A stretch of DNA of 8,882 nucleotides from Bacteroidales bacterium. GTDB taxonomy: Bacteria; Bacteroidota; Bacteroidia; Bacteroidales; VadinHA17. Position 1 is the first letter of the stretch. The number at the start of each line of letters is the position of its first letter. A model generated the notes under the pieces. The model did no database searches, had not been told where the DNA came from, and worked only from the letters and a program-made list of their open reading frames with translations. Below are positions 1 through 7,473 of this stretch, one piece after another. The translations under genes were made by a program, and so were the position numbers. Location: contig DOZA01000222.1 in the NCBI GenBank assembly GCA_003518245.1, positions 1 to 8,882 of the forward strand. The letters are read 5' to 3'.

Positions 1-951
1 GAAATTATAGCATCCGGGCTGGTGAGTATCCCTGACACCAGGGGATCATTCCCAATTATCAGTTTTCAGAACGGCACCAATACTTGTCACTCAAATGCCC
101 CTAGTGTTAATCCCAATAATTCACTTTATTCCCTACTCAATGTAAATGCAGGTCTGGGATATATTATTATCATGCCTGATTATATTGGTTTCGGCGAATC
201 TGAAGATTTTTTACACCTATACTACCATAAAGAATCAAGCAACCGTATTATCAGGGACATGATAAGTGCAGTTGAAGAATTTACAGACTATATTGAAGGA
301 TTAAGTATTAACAATGAAATATACCTGATGGGTTATTCACAGGGTGGGTGGGCAACACTTGCTCTGGTAAAAGATATTGAGCAGTACCCCCTTGATCATC
401 TTAACCTAATAGCTGCTTCCTGTGGTGCCGGAGCATACGATCTTATTGACTTTACACAATACCTCTTTTCGCAGCAGACCTTCTCAAATCCTTTTTATTT
501 CCCTTATTATATCGAGTCAAGGCGTCAGAATGGCATTATAAATGATCCGCTCAGTCTCTTTTTTAAAGAACCCTATGCCAGTATGATCCCAGGATTATTT
601 GACGGGTCATTATGTAACGCTGAAATTAACTCAAATTTACCGAATACTTTAGATGAACTCTTTACAGACAATATACTTACAGGCTTTGATACAAATGCTT
701 GCTTCCTGCCAATCAAAAATGAATTAATTGCCAGCAATATAACTCCATGGAAATCAATAACACCACTGCTCTTCACTCATAGTAATGGTGATCAGAGTGT
801 CCCTTTCCAACAATCATTAAATATGTATAATAACCTTATTTCTGCAGGTACTGCTCAGAATAACCTGACTTTTGTGGAAATAGATGATATAGATCATAAT
901 GATGCAATTATTCCATGGGGGATTAATACCTTCTCATGGTTTATTAATTAA
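1..951 (+). CDS. Alpha/beta-hydrolase, secretory-lipase-like (5' end outside window)
   Basis: The reading frame is open from base 1, so the true start lies to the left and the GTG at 22 is only an internal codon. In numbering from that GTG, the nucleophile elbow GYSQGG is at residues 104-109 (Ser106). A likely acid Asp257 sits in THSNGDQSVPF, and a likely catalytic His292 sits in DIDHNDA near the C-terminus, so a full Ser-Asp-His triad is present. The stretch YIIIMPDYIGFGES at about 47-60 is the usual strand and oxyanion-side region before the elbow. The pattern recalls secretory lipase or large secreted esterase-type hydrolases of Bacteroidota; a signal peptide would lie upstream and cannot be seen. 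The substrate is unknown, with an ester or acyl bond most likely. The gene ends only 11 bp before the activase pseudogene. The fold and triad are well supported; the exact subfamily is not. Confidence 0.85.
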   Translation, partial: EIIASGLVSIPDTRGSFPIISFQNGTNTCHSNAPSVNPNNSLYSLLNVNAGLGYIIIMPDYIGFGESEDFLHLYYHKESSNRIIRDMISAVEEFTDYIEGLSINNEIYLMGYSQGGWATLALVKDIEQYPLDHLNLIAASCGAGAYDLIDFTQYLFSQQTFSNPFYFPYYIESRRQNGIINDPLSLFFKEPYASMIPGLFDGSLCNAEINSNLPNTLDELFTDNILTGFDTNACFLPIKNELIASNITPWKSITPLLFTHSNGDQSVPFQQSLNMYNNLISAGTAQNNLTFVEIDDIDHNDAIIPWGINTFSWFIN

Positions 952-962
952 TACCCGATAAA

Positions 963-1659
963 ATGGACAAATTGCTACCCGGTAAAATACATCTGGGCAT
1001 TGACATAGGCTATATCTGTAAACACGGTACTTATAAATAATCATGGGAGTATTGTATTTGAAGATTATTCTTACTGTCAGGGTAAACCTTTCAGGGTAGT
1101 TCTAAGAGTATTGAATGATATTAAAAAGAGATAGGTGGTGAAGATTCGAAATTGATACAGATGGAAAGGGATGATGAGATAAATTCTTCACGTTTATCTG
1201 ATTTTGCTCTTAACAGCCTCTGTGCGGCAGGAACGGGTTCATTTCTTGACCAGCAGGCAAAAAGAATAGAAGTAAGAATTGAAAACGAATTTGGAGCCTT
1301 GGCTGAGAAATCAGAAAATCCTTTCAGAGGAATATCAATACTGGAATAATATCTTGAATCCGGCAGGGAAGAAACTTATCACATGCCTCCCGTAACTGAA
1401 TCACAGGCTGTGTACAAAAAAAATATCAGGCGTGGTATATATACTTCCATTTACATGCATGCCCGGAACTATCGTCGCATCAGTATCAGGCGATTTTAAA
1501 AAAGATCATAATAATATTCCCTGGCTTAACTTTGCTTACGATGGGCAGCAAGACGGGTCTATTGAAACACACCTGCAAGCTTTTATGCACCAGGTACATG
1601 AGTATTTTGTCGGAAATAATTTCCATATTGTGAATAAAGATACTGCTACTGTTTATTAA
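963..1659 (+). pseudogene. Degraded acyl-CoA dehydratase activase (BadF/BadG/BcrA/BcrD ATPase family) remnant
   Basis: Four pieces of one protein family occur in the correct order but not in one frame. From ATG 963 the frame reads KIHLGIDIG, the N-terminal phosphate-1 region of the ASKHA-fold ATPase, and stops at 1038. From 1018, one frame over, it continues as VNTVLINNHGSIVFEDY and stops at 1132. From about 1128, back in the first frame, it reads EIGGEDSKLIQM and then CAAGTGSFLDQQAKR, the core with the cluster-ligand cysteine of these activases, and stops at 1347. From about 1432 it reads FTCMPGTIVASVS and WLNFAYDGQ, resembling the C-terminal end of the long fused activase/dehydratase proteins, and stops at 1657. 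An intact large member is roughly 1,400 residues, so most of the gene is deleted. Functional members use ATP to pass an electron to 2-hydroxyacyl-CoA dehydratases; this copy cannot. The placement of 1350-1430, which includes PPVTESQAVYKKN, is uncertain. Confidence 0.8.
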
Positions 1660-1735
1660 CAAGATCCCATACTAATCGACTAAAAGGAAAATAATTACTA
1701 TTTTTCGGTGTTTTTTGAAATTATTATTATCAGGT

Positions 1736-3010
1736 ATGGGAGAAATTGATATTCTTTTAGGATTGCAATGGGGTGACGAAGGAAAAGGCAAAATAGTTGA
1801 TGCGCTGACTCCTGAATATGATATTATTACAAGATTCCAGGGAGGGCCAAATGCAGGTCATACTCTTGAATTTGAGAACGAAAAATATATTTTACACACC
1901 ATACCATCAGGTATATTCAGAAAGGATAAGCTGAATATTATCGGTAATGGACTGGTTATTGACCCTTCTATATTTCTAAAAGAGGTAAAATCAATAAAAA
2001 TACCACTGGCTGAACTGGTTGATAAGCTAATAATATCAAGCAAGGCACATATTATTCTTCCCACACACCGACTGCTTGATGCTGCTTATGAGAATGCCAA
2101 GGGTGATATGAAAATAGGTTCAACACTAAAGGGCATAGGACCGGCTTATACTGACAAAACTTCAAGGTCTGGAATGCGCACCGGAGATCTTTTCAGTAAA
2201 AATATCAATGAGATATATAATAAACACAAGCAGAAACATCTGGATATACTTGAGCGATATAATGCTGATATTAACCTGGAGAAAGCAGAAAAGGAATGGT
2301 TTGAAGGAGTGGAATTAATTAAAAAATTCAGGGTAATTAACACTGAATATTTCATAAACAGGAATCTTGCCGAAGGGAAAAAAATACTTGCCGAAGGTGC
2401 ACAGGGAACAATGCTGGATATTGATTTTGGCTCATATCCTTTTGTTACATCTTCGAATACCATTAGTGCAGGAGCATGCTCTGGTATGGGAATATCTCCT
2501 AAGACCATAGGTAACATTTTTGGCATATTCAAGGCATATTGCACCAGGGTAGGCGGAGGTCCTTTCCCTACTGAATTACATAATGATATAGGCCAGAAAC
2601 TCCGTGATAACGGCCAGGAATACGGATCAACAACAGGCAGACCCCGTAGATGCGGATGGCTTGACCTGCCTGCTCTGAAATATTCATGTATGATTAATGG
2701 TGTTACCTCCCTGTTTATGACTAAAGCTGATGTATTGAACAGTTTTGATAAGATAAGGGTATGTACCAGTTACAGGGTAAATAACACATTTGTCGAGGAA
2801 TTACCTTTTGATACAAATGTTGATATTGAGCCTGTATTCATTGAGATGAACGGATGGAAAAAGGATATTACCGATATCCGTGATTACGATAAGCTGCCAT
2901 CAGCCCTGAGGGATTATGTAGGTTTTATTGAGAAAGAAACTGGTATACCAGTGGATATGATCTCCGTTGGCCCGGATCGATCCGAGACTATTATAAGAGG
3001 AAAAGCCTGA
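1736..3010 (+). CDS. purA: Adenylosuccinate synthetase
   Basis: PurA joins IMP and aspartate using GTP to give adenylosuccinate, the first committed step from IMP to AMP, in the cytoplasm. From ATG 1736 the protein is 424 residues, close to the usual 420-430. Visible signatures, numbered from that ATG, are QWGDEGKGK at 11-19 (GTP/IMP loop with catalytic Asp14), GGPNAGHT at 36-43 with catalytic His41, GIGPAYTDKTSR at 133-144, the TTGRPRRCGW loop at 299-308, TKADVL at 329-334 (guanine recognition), and SVGPDRSETI near the C-terminus. The frame stays open upstream to a TTG at 1715, but family N-termini normally begin a few residues before the IDILLGLQWGDEGKGK stretch, so the ATG is chosen. No strong ribosome binding site is visible, as is common in Bacteroidota. 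The gene stands alone, between a pseudogene and a convergent lipoprotein gene. All key residues are intact. Confidence 0.97.
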   Translation: MGEIDILLGLQWGDEGKGKIVDALTPEYDIITRFQGGPNAGHTLEFENEKYILHTIPSGIFRKDKLNIIGNGLVIDPSIFLKEVKSIKIPLAELVDKLIISSKAHIILPTHRLLDAAYENAKGDMKIGSTLKGIGPAYTDKTSRSGMRTGDLFSKNINEIYNKHKQKHLDILERYNADINLEKAEKEWFEGVELIKKFRVINTEYFINRNLAEGKKILAEGAQGTMLDIDFGSYPFVTSSNTISAGACSGMGISPKTIGNIFGIFKAYCTRVGGGPFPTELHNDIGQKLRDNGQEYGSTTGRPRRCGWLDLPALKYSCMINGVTSLFMTKADVLNSFDKIRVCTSYRVNNTFVEELPFDTNVDIEPVFIEMNGWKKDITDIRDYDKLPSALRDYVGFIEKETGIPVDMISVGPDRSETIIRGKA

Positions 3011-3023
3011 TTTGAGTCATGAG

Positions 3024-3045
3024 CCCTGAGCACACTGGTGCAGGG
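3024..3045. terminator. Possible hairpin between convergent purA and the SPOR lipoprotein gene
   Basis: An imperfect hairpin pairs CCCT with AGGG and GCAC with GTGC around an ACTG loop, with a two-base GA bulge. It lies 14 bp after the purA stop, in the 67-bp gap between convergent genes, which is where a terminator would be expected. There is no T-run on either strand, so it is only a weak candidate. Confidence 0.35.
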
Positions 3046-3077
3046 TTAAACATTCTATGAGACTGATTCATCACCCT

Positions 3078-3551
3078 CTACTCATCAATATAAAGCCATG
3101 ATTCAAACTCTACAGTATCCTGGTATTGTGATAATCTTTTGAATGCAAAGCTGATATCTTCATGAACTTCGGCAGAAACCAGCCGGAAACGGTTTTCAGG
3201 CCCATCAATTATCTGAGCGTTATAACCCATTGATAAATAATAATTAAGATAATCATCAGCATATTCAGGAGTAAGAAAACTGCCAACAATAATATGATAT
3301 TTAAATCTTGCTTCCCATTCAAGCTGAGCCTGCTCAACAGCCTGTATAGAATCAAGACGGGCCTGTTCAATAACCATCATTTTATCTATCTCAGACTGTA
3401 TAGAATCGGCAACCCTTATACTATCCTGCTTTGCCAGCCAAACAGCCATAGTGTCAGCTTTTGACTTACCGAACCAGCCCTTCTTTTCAATAAATTTACA
3501 TGAATTACTCAGCATGATAAATGCGAGTAATATTGTAACTAAAGCTTTCAT
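3078..3551 (-). CDS. SPOR-domain lipoprotein
   Basis: From ATG 3551 the protein is 157 residues. It opens with a short lipoprotein signal, MKALVTILLAFIMLSNSC, giving a lipobox (LSNS before Cys18) and a predicted lipidated Cys18. Residues about 33-82 are rich in Ala, Gln, Glu and Asp with repeated AxxDSIQ-like units and probably form a helical or coiled-coil spacer. Residues about 83-157 (KYHIIVGSF, then an ADDYLNYYLSMGY helix, then RFRLVSAE) match a SPOR fold, which in known cases binds denuded peptidoglycan strands at division or remodelling sites. The likely role is an envelope lipoprotein, probably facing the periplasm, touching the cell wall. The frame extends to 3581, but a candidate promoter box at 3579-3586 overlaps that start, and the signal peptide begins cleanly at 3551. 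The gene is convergent with purA and divergent from the acyl-CoA ligase gene. The exact partner is unknown. Confidence 0.85.
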   Translation of the reverse strand: MKALVTILLAFIMLSNSCKFIEKKGWFGKSKADTMAVWLAKQDSIRVADSIQSEIDKMMVIEQARLDSIQAVEQAQLEWEARFKYHIIVGSFLTPEYADDYLNYYLSMGYNAQIIDGPENRFRLVSAEVHEDISFAFKRLSQYQDTVEFESWLYIDE

Positions 3552-3578
3552 ATCTATACTTATTATTTTACTATTTAA

Positions 3579-3610
3579 CAAATATATAAATAATTAGAAT
3601 GACATTAAAA
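3579..3610 (-). promoter_or_regulatory. Candidate Bacteroidota-type promoter of the SPOR lipoprotein gene
   Basis: On the minus strand, TATATTTG at 3586-3579 matches the Bacteroidota -7 consensus TAnnTTTG exactly. Twenty bases upstream, TTTT at 3610-3607 matches the -33 consensus TTTG in three of four positions. Transcription would begin a few bases downstream of the box and leave a leader of about 20 bases before ATG 3551. This fit supports the shorter start of the gene. The call rests on consensus matching only. Confidence 0.55.
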
Positions 3611-3652
3611 AGTATGAATATAAGTCAAAACCCCAGATAAAGCAAAATTTTG

Positions 3653-3660
3653 TATATTCG
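3653..3660 (+). promoter_or_regulatory. Weak candidate -7 box of the acyl-CoA ligase unit
   Basis: TATATTCG differs from TAnnTTTG at one position and lies 31 bp before ATG 3692, a plausible distance. No TTTG-like -33 element is found at the usual spacing. The region 3552-3691 holds no gene; it is the divergent intergenic space serving both flanking genes. Confidence 0.3.
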
Positions 3661-3691
3661 GTGAAAATTCCATAATCCTAAAAATAATACA

Positions 3692-5605
3692 ATGAAATCG
3701 ATAGTTCAGTTCTTTGAAGAAAATGTCAATAAATTTGGCAATAATGTTTACCTGTGGGAAAAGCCGGGGGACAAATATGAAGGCACAACCTATTCAGAGA
3801 TCCGTAAGCAAGTTCATGAATTTGCTGCCGGCATGCTTCAACTGGGTTTAAGAGAAGGCGACAGGGTAAGCCTGCTGTCGGAAGGATGCAATAACTGGAT
3901 AGTAAGCGAACTTGGTGTATTATATACCGGAGCAATCAATGTTCCTCTCTCTACCAAACTTAATTCCGGGGAGGTGAAATTCAGATTAAACCATTCTGAA
4001 TCAAGATTTATTATGGTTTCGGCTCTGCAAACCCCAAAACTTATGGAGGTAATTGATGAATGTAAAACAATTGAGCAGATCATATGCTTTGAGAAGAAGG
4101 AAGAATATGAAGATAACGAGCAGAATTTCAATCATGTAAGAAAGATAGGGAAAGAATGGCTTGCCAAGCCGGGAAACACTGAAAAATTTGAAAAGATATA
4201 CAGGGGAATAAGTCCTGATAATTTTGCCAATATATGCTATACTTCTGGAACAACAGCCGATCCAAAAGGGATTATACTCACTCATGGTAACTATATAACC
4301 AACTGTTATCAGGGCTACAGTCTTATGGAACTTCCCCCTTACTGGAAAACCTTACTATATCTCCCCTGGGATCATTCTTTTGCACATACGGCTGCGATTT
4401 TTGCTTTCATGGGTAAAGGGGCCAGCATCGCATCTGTGAAACAGGGTAAAACACCAATGGAAACACTTAGGAATTTCCCAAACAATATGCGCGAAATAAA
4501 ACCGAACCTGTTACTGAGTGCACCAGCCGTATCCAAAAACTTCAGGAAGAATATTGAAAAAGGAGTAAGGGAAAAAGGAAAATTTACCTCGTTTATGTTT
4601 GACACGGGCCTGAAGATAGCATATGCATACAATAGAGAAGGCTGGAATAAGGGGAAAGGAGCTTCTATATTATTAAAGCCACTGGCTAAATTCTTTGATA
4701 AGCTTGTGTTTTCGAAAATACGTGATTTCTTCGGTGGTGAACTTGAGTATTTTATTGGAGGTGCCGCATTGCTTGATATCGAGCTGCAAAAATTCTTCTA
4801 CGCTATTGGTGTACCTGTATACCAGGGCTACGGGCTCTCGGAAGCATCTCCTATTATTTCATCAAACTCCAAACACAACCACAAACTTGGTTCTTCAGGC
4901 AAACTGGTAAACAATATGGAATTTAAAATATGTGATGAAGAAGGTAATTCATTACCTGTGGGTGATAGAGGAGAAATTGTCATTAAAGGAGGTAATGTAA
5001 TGTATGGTTACTGGAAGAACGAAATTGCAACAAAAGAAACCATAAGAGATGGCTGGCTGCACACAGGTGACCTGGGATACCTTGATGGAGACGGCTTTCT
5101 TTATGTACTGGGACGTTTTAAAAGCCTGCTTATCTCTGATGATGGAGAAAAATATAGCCCTGAGAGTATAGAAGAGGCAATAACAGAACAATCAAAATAT
5201 ATTGACCAGTGCATACTACATAATAACCAGCAACCATATACGGTAGGACTGGTAGTTCCTAACCAGCATATCATCAAATCTTACATGGTTGAGAAAAAAA
5301 TAAATGTAGATACAGAAGAGGGAAAAAGAGCAGTACTTATGCTGATTGAAAAAGAAATAAACGAATACCGTACCAGTGGAAAGTATGGTAAAATGTTCCC
5401 TCAGCGATGGCTGCCGGTTGCACTGGGCATCCTTGATGAGGGATTTACTGAAGAAAATGGGCTTGTCAATGCCACAGCTAAAATTGTAAGAGGCAAAGTA
5501 ATAGATAAATATAAAGAGCTTGTGGATTTCCTATATACACCAGCAGCAAAGGCTATGTCCAATGAAAGAAATATTGAAGCTATAGAAAAAATGAATCTTG
5601 GATAA
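3692..5605 (+). CDS. Long-chain acyl-CoA synthetase-like AMP-forming ligase
   Basis: The protein is 637 residues, the usual size for long-chain acyl-CoA synthetases of the ANL superfamily, which activate a fatty acid with ATP to an acyl-AMP and then transfer it to CoA. Core motifs in order are: ATP-binding loop YTSGTTADPKG at 183-193, YQGYGLSEASP at 377-387 (adenine/acyl pocket), GWLHTGDLGYLDGDG at 454-468 with ribose-binding Asp460, the hinge GRFKSLLISDDGEKYSPE at 474-491, and NATAKIVRGKV at 593-603, where Lys597 fits the catalytic lysine of the A10 motif. Two positions differ from the common consensus: Ala189 replaces the second Gly of SGTTGxPKG, and Ser478 replaces the Asp of the GRxKD hinge. 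I think such variants occur in Bacteroidota branches but cannot confirm it. No signal peptide or membrane segment is evident, so it is cytoplasmic or membrane-associated. It is probably the first gene of a two-gene unit with the downstream glycoside hydrolase. The exact substrate is inferred only from family resemblance. Confidence 0.88.
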   Translation: MKSIVQFFEENVNKFGNNVYLWEKPGDKYEGTTYSEIRKQVHEFAAGMLQLGLREGDRVSLLSEGCNNWIVSELGVLYTGAINVPLSTKLNSGEVKFRLNHSESRFIMVSALQTPKLMEVIDECKTIEQIICFEKKEEYEDNEQNFNHVRKIGKEWLAKPGNTEKFEKIYRGISPDNFANICYTSGTTADPKGIILTHGNYITNCYQGYSLMELPPYWKTLLYLPWDHSFAHTAAIFAFMGKGASIASVKQGKTPMETLRNFPNNMREIKPNLLLSAPAVSKNFRKNIEKGVREKGKFTSFMFDTGLKIAYAYNREGWNKGKGASILLKPLAKFFDKLVFSKIRDFFGGELEYFIGGAALLDIELQKFFYAIGVPVYQGYGLSEASPIISSNSKHNHKLGSSGKLVNNMEFKICDEEGNSLPVGDRGEIVIKGGNVMYGYWKNEIATKETIRDGWLHTGDLGYLDGDGFLYVLGRFKSLLISDDGEKYSPESIEEAITEQSKYIDQCILHNNQQPYTVGLVVPNQHIIKSYMVEKKINVDTEEGKRAVLMLIEKEINEYRTSGKYGKMFPQRWLPVALGILDEGFTEENGLVNATAKIVRGKVIDKYKELVDFLYTPAAKAMSNERNIEAIEKMNLG

Positions 5606-5618
5606 GAAGAACAGTATC

Positions 5619-7415
5619 ATGAAAAGAAATAGGATATTAGTTCTTTGTGCCATAATGATTGGTCTCTCTTCGTGCGGGCAAAATGAAGAATCAGAATGGG
5701 CAATTGCAGATAACCCAATATTAACGCAATGGGCTGATGATATTGATCCTTCAAATCCATGGCCTGAATACCCACGACCGGATATGGTAAGAGAAGAATG
5801 GATAAACCTGAACGGTCTGTGGGACTACACTATTACCGGGAAAGATGAACAGCCAACAGTATGGGAAGGGAAAATACTTGTACCCTACCCTGTTGAATCG
5901 GCACTGTCAGGAGTAAAGAAAAGGATCAATGAAAATGAATACCTATGGTACCGGACAGAATTTAAGGTCCCTGCTTCCTGGAAAAAGAAAAATATATTTT
6001 TAAATTTTGAAGCCAGCGATTGGGAAACCACGGTTTGGGTTAACGGCAATATGGCAGGAGATCATAAAGGAGGGTATGATCCTTTCTGTATGAATATTAC
6101 CCGGTATATTAAGAAAGGAAAAAATCATGAATTACTGGTAAGAGTCTGGGATCCATCAAGTAAAGGTCCGCAGGCCAGGGGGAAACAGGTTACTGACCCT
6201 CACGGTATATGGTACACTCCCTCATCAGGAATATGGCAAACAGTCTGGATTGAACCGGTTGATAATGTTTATTTTCGCTCCTTCCAAACTGAAACAGATA
6301 TCGAAAACGGGCAGATATGGATCCAACCTGATATAGTAAATATGCATGACGGGATATCAACAAGGGCCAGTATCATTAAAGAAAAGAATATAATTGAAGA
6401 AAAAGAAATATCCGGTGATAATGAAATAATTTTTACTCTTGATGATTATGAACTGTGGTCGCCTGATAAGCCTGTCTTATATGATATTGAAATAGAGTTA
6501 ATAGATAATGGTCAAGTAATTGACAAAATTAAAACATATACAGGGTTCCGGAAAATCTCTATTGGGAATGATGATGATGGTTTTACACGTATTTTGCTGA
6601 ATAATAAATTTGTATTTCAGAACGGACCTCTTGACCAGGGTTTCTGGCCTGACGGATTATATACTCCACCAACTGAGGAAGCAATGCGTTATGACCTCGA
6701 GATGATAAAGAAGATGGGATTCAATATGCTACGCAAACATGTAAAGGTTGAAAACAGGCGCTTTTACTACTGGTGTGATAGAATGGGAGTACTTGTCTGG
6801 CAGGATATGCCAAATGGTGATCAGCACATTGGCAGAAATGAAAACGATATTGATAAATCAGAAGAGGCTGCCAGGCAATTTGAGATAGAGCTCAGTAAGC
6901 TTATCAAGACAAAGTATAACCATCCTTCTATTATTGTATGGGTTCCGTTTAACGAAGGCTGGGGTCAGTACGACACGGGCAGGATAACAGAATTCATTAA
7001 GGAACTTGACCCTACCAGGCTGGTTAACAGTGCCTCAGGATGGACAGACAGGGGTACTGGAGATATCCTTGATATCCATCATTATCCCGATCCCAGATGC
7101 CCAGAAGCAGAAGATAACAGAGCGATTGTTCTTAGTGAATTCGGTGGTCTCGGTTTACCTGTGCAGGATCATACCTGGGAACAGAAAAACTGGGGTTATA
7201 AGAACATGGAAAATACTGATGCCCTTCTTAAGAAATATGATGAATTTTATAAAATTATCCATAGCATGGTTAAAGAAAAAGGCCTCAGTGCATCAATATA
7301 TACCCAGATCACTGACGTGGAGACTGAAACCAACGGTCTTCTTACCTATGACCGCAAGATAAACAAGATGGGGGCTGAGAATTTGTATCCGATAAATACA
7401 GGGCAGAAAAAATGA
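5619..7415 (+). CDS. Glycoside hydrolase family 2 lipoprotein (beta-galactosidase/glucuronidase-like)
   Basis: From ATG 5619 the protein is 598 residues, with a lipoprotein signal ending LSSC (Cys19), so it should be exported and anchored in the envelope. The order is: sugar-binding jelly roll about 48-215 (NLNGLWDY at 63-70, VPYPVESALSG, WVNG), an immunoglobulin-like middle domain about 216-315, and a TIM barrel to the C-terminus. In the barrel, MLRKHVKVE (residues 371-379) and NHPSIIVWVPFNEGWGQ lead to the probable acid/base Glu446, and VLSEFGG carries the probable nucleophile Glu507, so both catalytic glutamates of retaining GH2 enzymes are present. The sugar specificity cannot be read from sequence; GH2 includes beta-galactosidases, beta-glucuronidases, beta-mannosidases and others. 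An alternative in-frame TTG at 5598 would overlap the ligase gene and spoil the signal peptide, so the ATG 13 bp after that gene's stop is preferred. No SusC/SusD genes are nearby, so it is not in a recognisable polysaccharide utilisation locus within this window. Confidence 0.93.
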   Translation: MKRNRILVLCAIMIGLSSCGQNEESEWAIADNPILTQWADDIDPSNPWPEYPRPDMVREEWINLNGLWDYTITGKDEQPTVWEGKILVPYPVESALSGVKKRINENEYLWYRTEFKVPASWKKKNIFLNFEASDWETTVWVNGNMAGDHKGGYDPFCMNITRYIKKGKNHELLVRVWDPSSKGPQARGKQVTDPHGIWYTPSSGIWQTVWIEPVDNVYFRSFQTETDIENGQIWIQPDIVNMHDGISTRASIIKEKNIIEEKEISGDNEIIFTLDDYELWSPDKPVLYDIEIELIDNGQVIDKIKTYTGFRKISIGNDDDGFTRILLNNKFVFQNGPLDQGFWPDGLYTPPTEEAMRYDLEMIKKMGFNMLRKHVKVENRRFYYWCDRMGVLVWQDMPNGDQHIGRNENDIDKSEEAARQFEIELSKLIKTKYNHPSIIVWVPFNEGWGQYDTGRITEFIKELDPTRLVNSASGWTDRGTGDILDIHHYPDPRCPEAEDNRAIVLSEFGGLGLPVQDHTWEQKNWGYKNMENTDALLKKYDEFYKIIHSMVKEKGLSASIYTQITDVETETNGLLTYDRKINKMGAENLYPINTGQKK

Positions 7416-7438
7416 TAGGCTGAAGCTCCCACCTTCGC

Positions 7439-7464
7439 TGGCGCGGATCTCCTGATCCGCGCCA
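7439..7464 (+). terminator. Strong GC-rich hairpin terminator after the GH2 gene
   Basis: A perfect 11-bp stem (TGGCGCGGATC paired with GATCCGCGCCA) with a TCCT loop is followed by TCTTTT. It lies 23 bp past the GH2 stop and 9 bp before the convergent HD gene ends. The T-run is on the plus side, so it would mainly end the ligase-GH2 transcript. The stem is far richer in G and C than its surroundings, so it may instead belong to a dispersed palindromic repeat family. Confidence 0.7.
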
Positions 7465-7473
7465 TCTTTTAAT

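Noticed and set aside
952..988. Imperfect 13-base direct repeat (TACCCGATAAAAT and TACCCGGTAAAAT, 24 bp apart).
   Set aside because: It is short, has two copies only and one mismatch, and the second copy is within the coding remnant. Chance is the simplest explanation.
1152..1659. Two short open frames (1152-1349 and 1432-1659) as separate small genes.
   Set aside because: Both match internal or terminal parts of one large activase family and begin mid-domain at TTG or GTG, so they are pieces of one broken gene.
1699..1706. TATTTTTC as a -7 promoter box for purA.
   Set aside because: It differs from TAnnTTTG at the last base and has no TTTG-like -33 element at the right spacing; in AT-rich DNA this is too weak to annotate.
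2146..2544. A 132-codon open frame antisense to purA.
   Set aside because: It lies wholly within purA on the opposite strand, shows no family signature, and purA is intact with all motifs.
7006..7362. A 118-codon open frame inside the GH2 gene in another frame.
   Set aside because: It overlaps the conserved GH2 catalytic region and its translation shows no recognisable domain.
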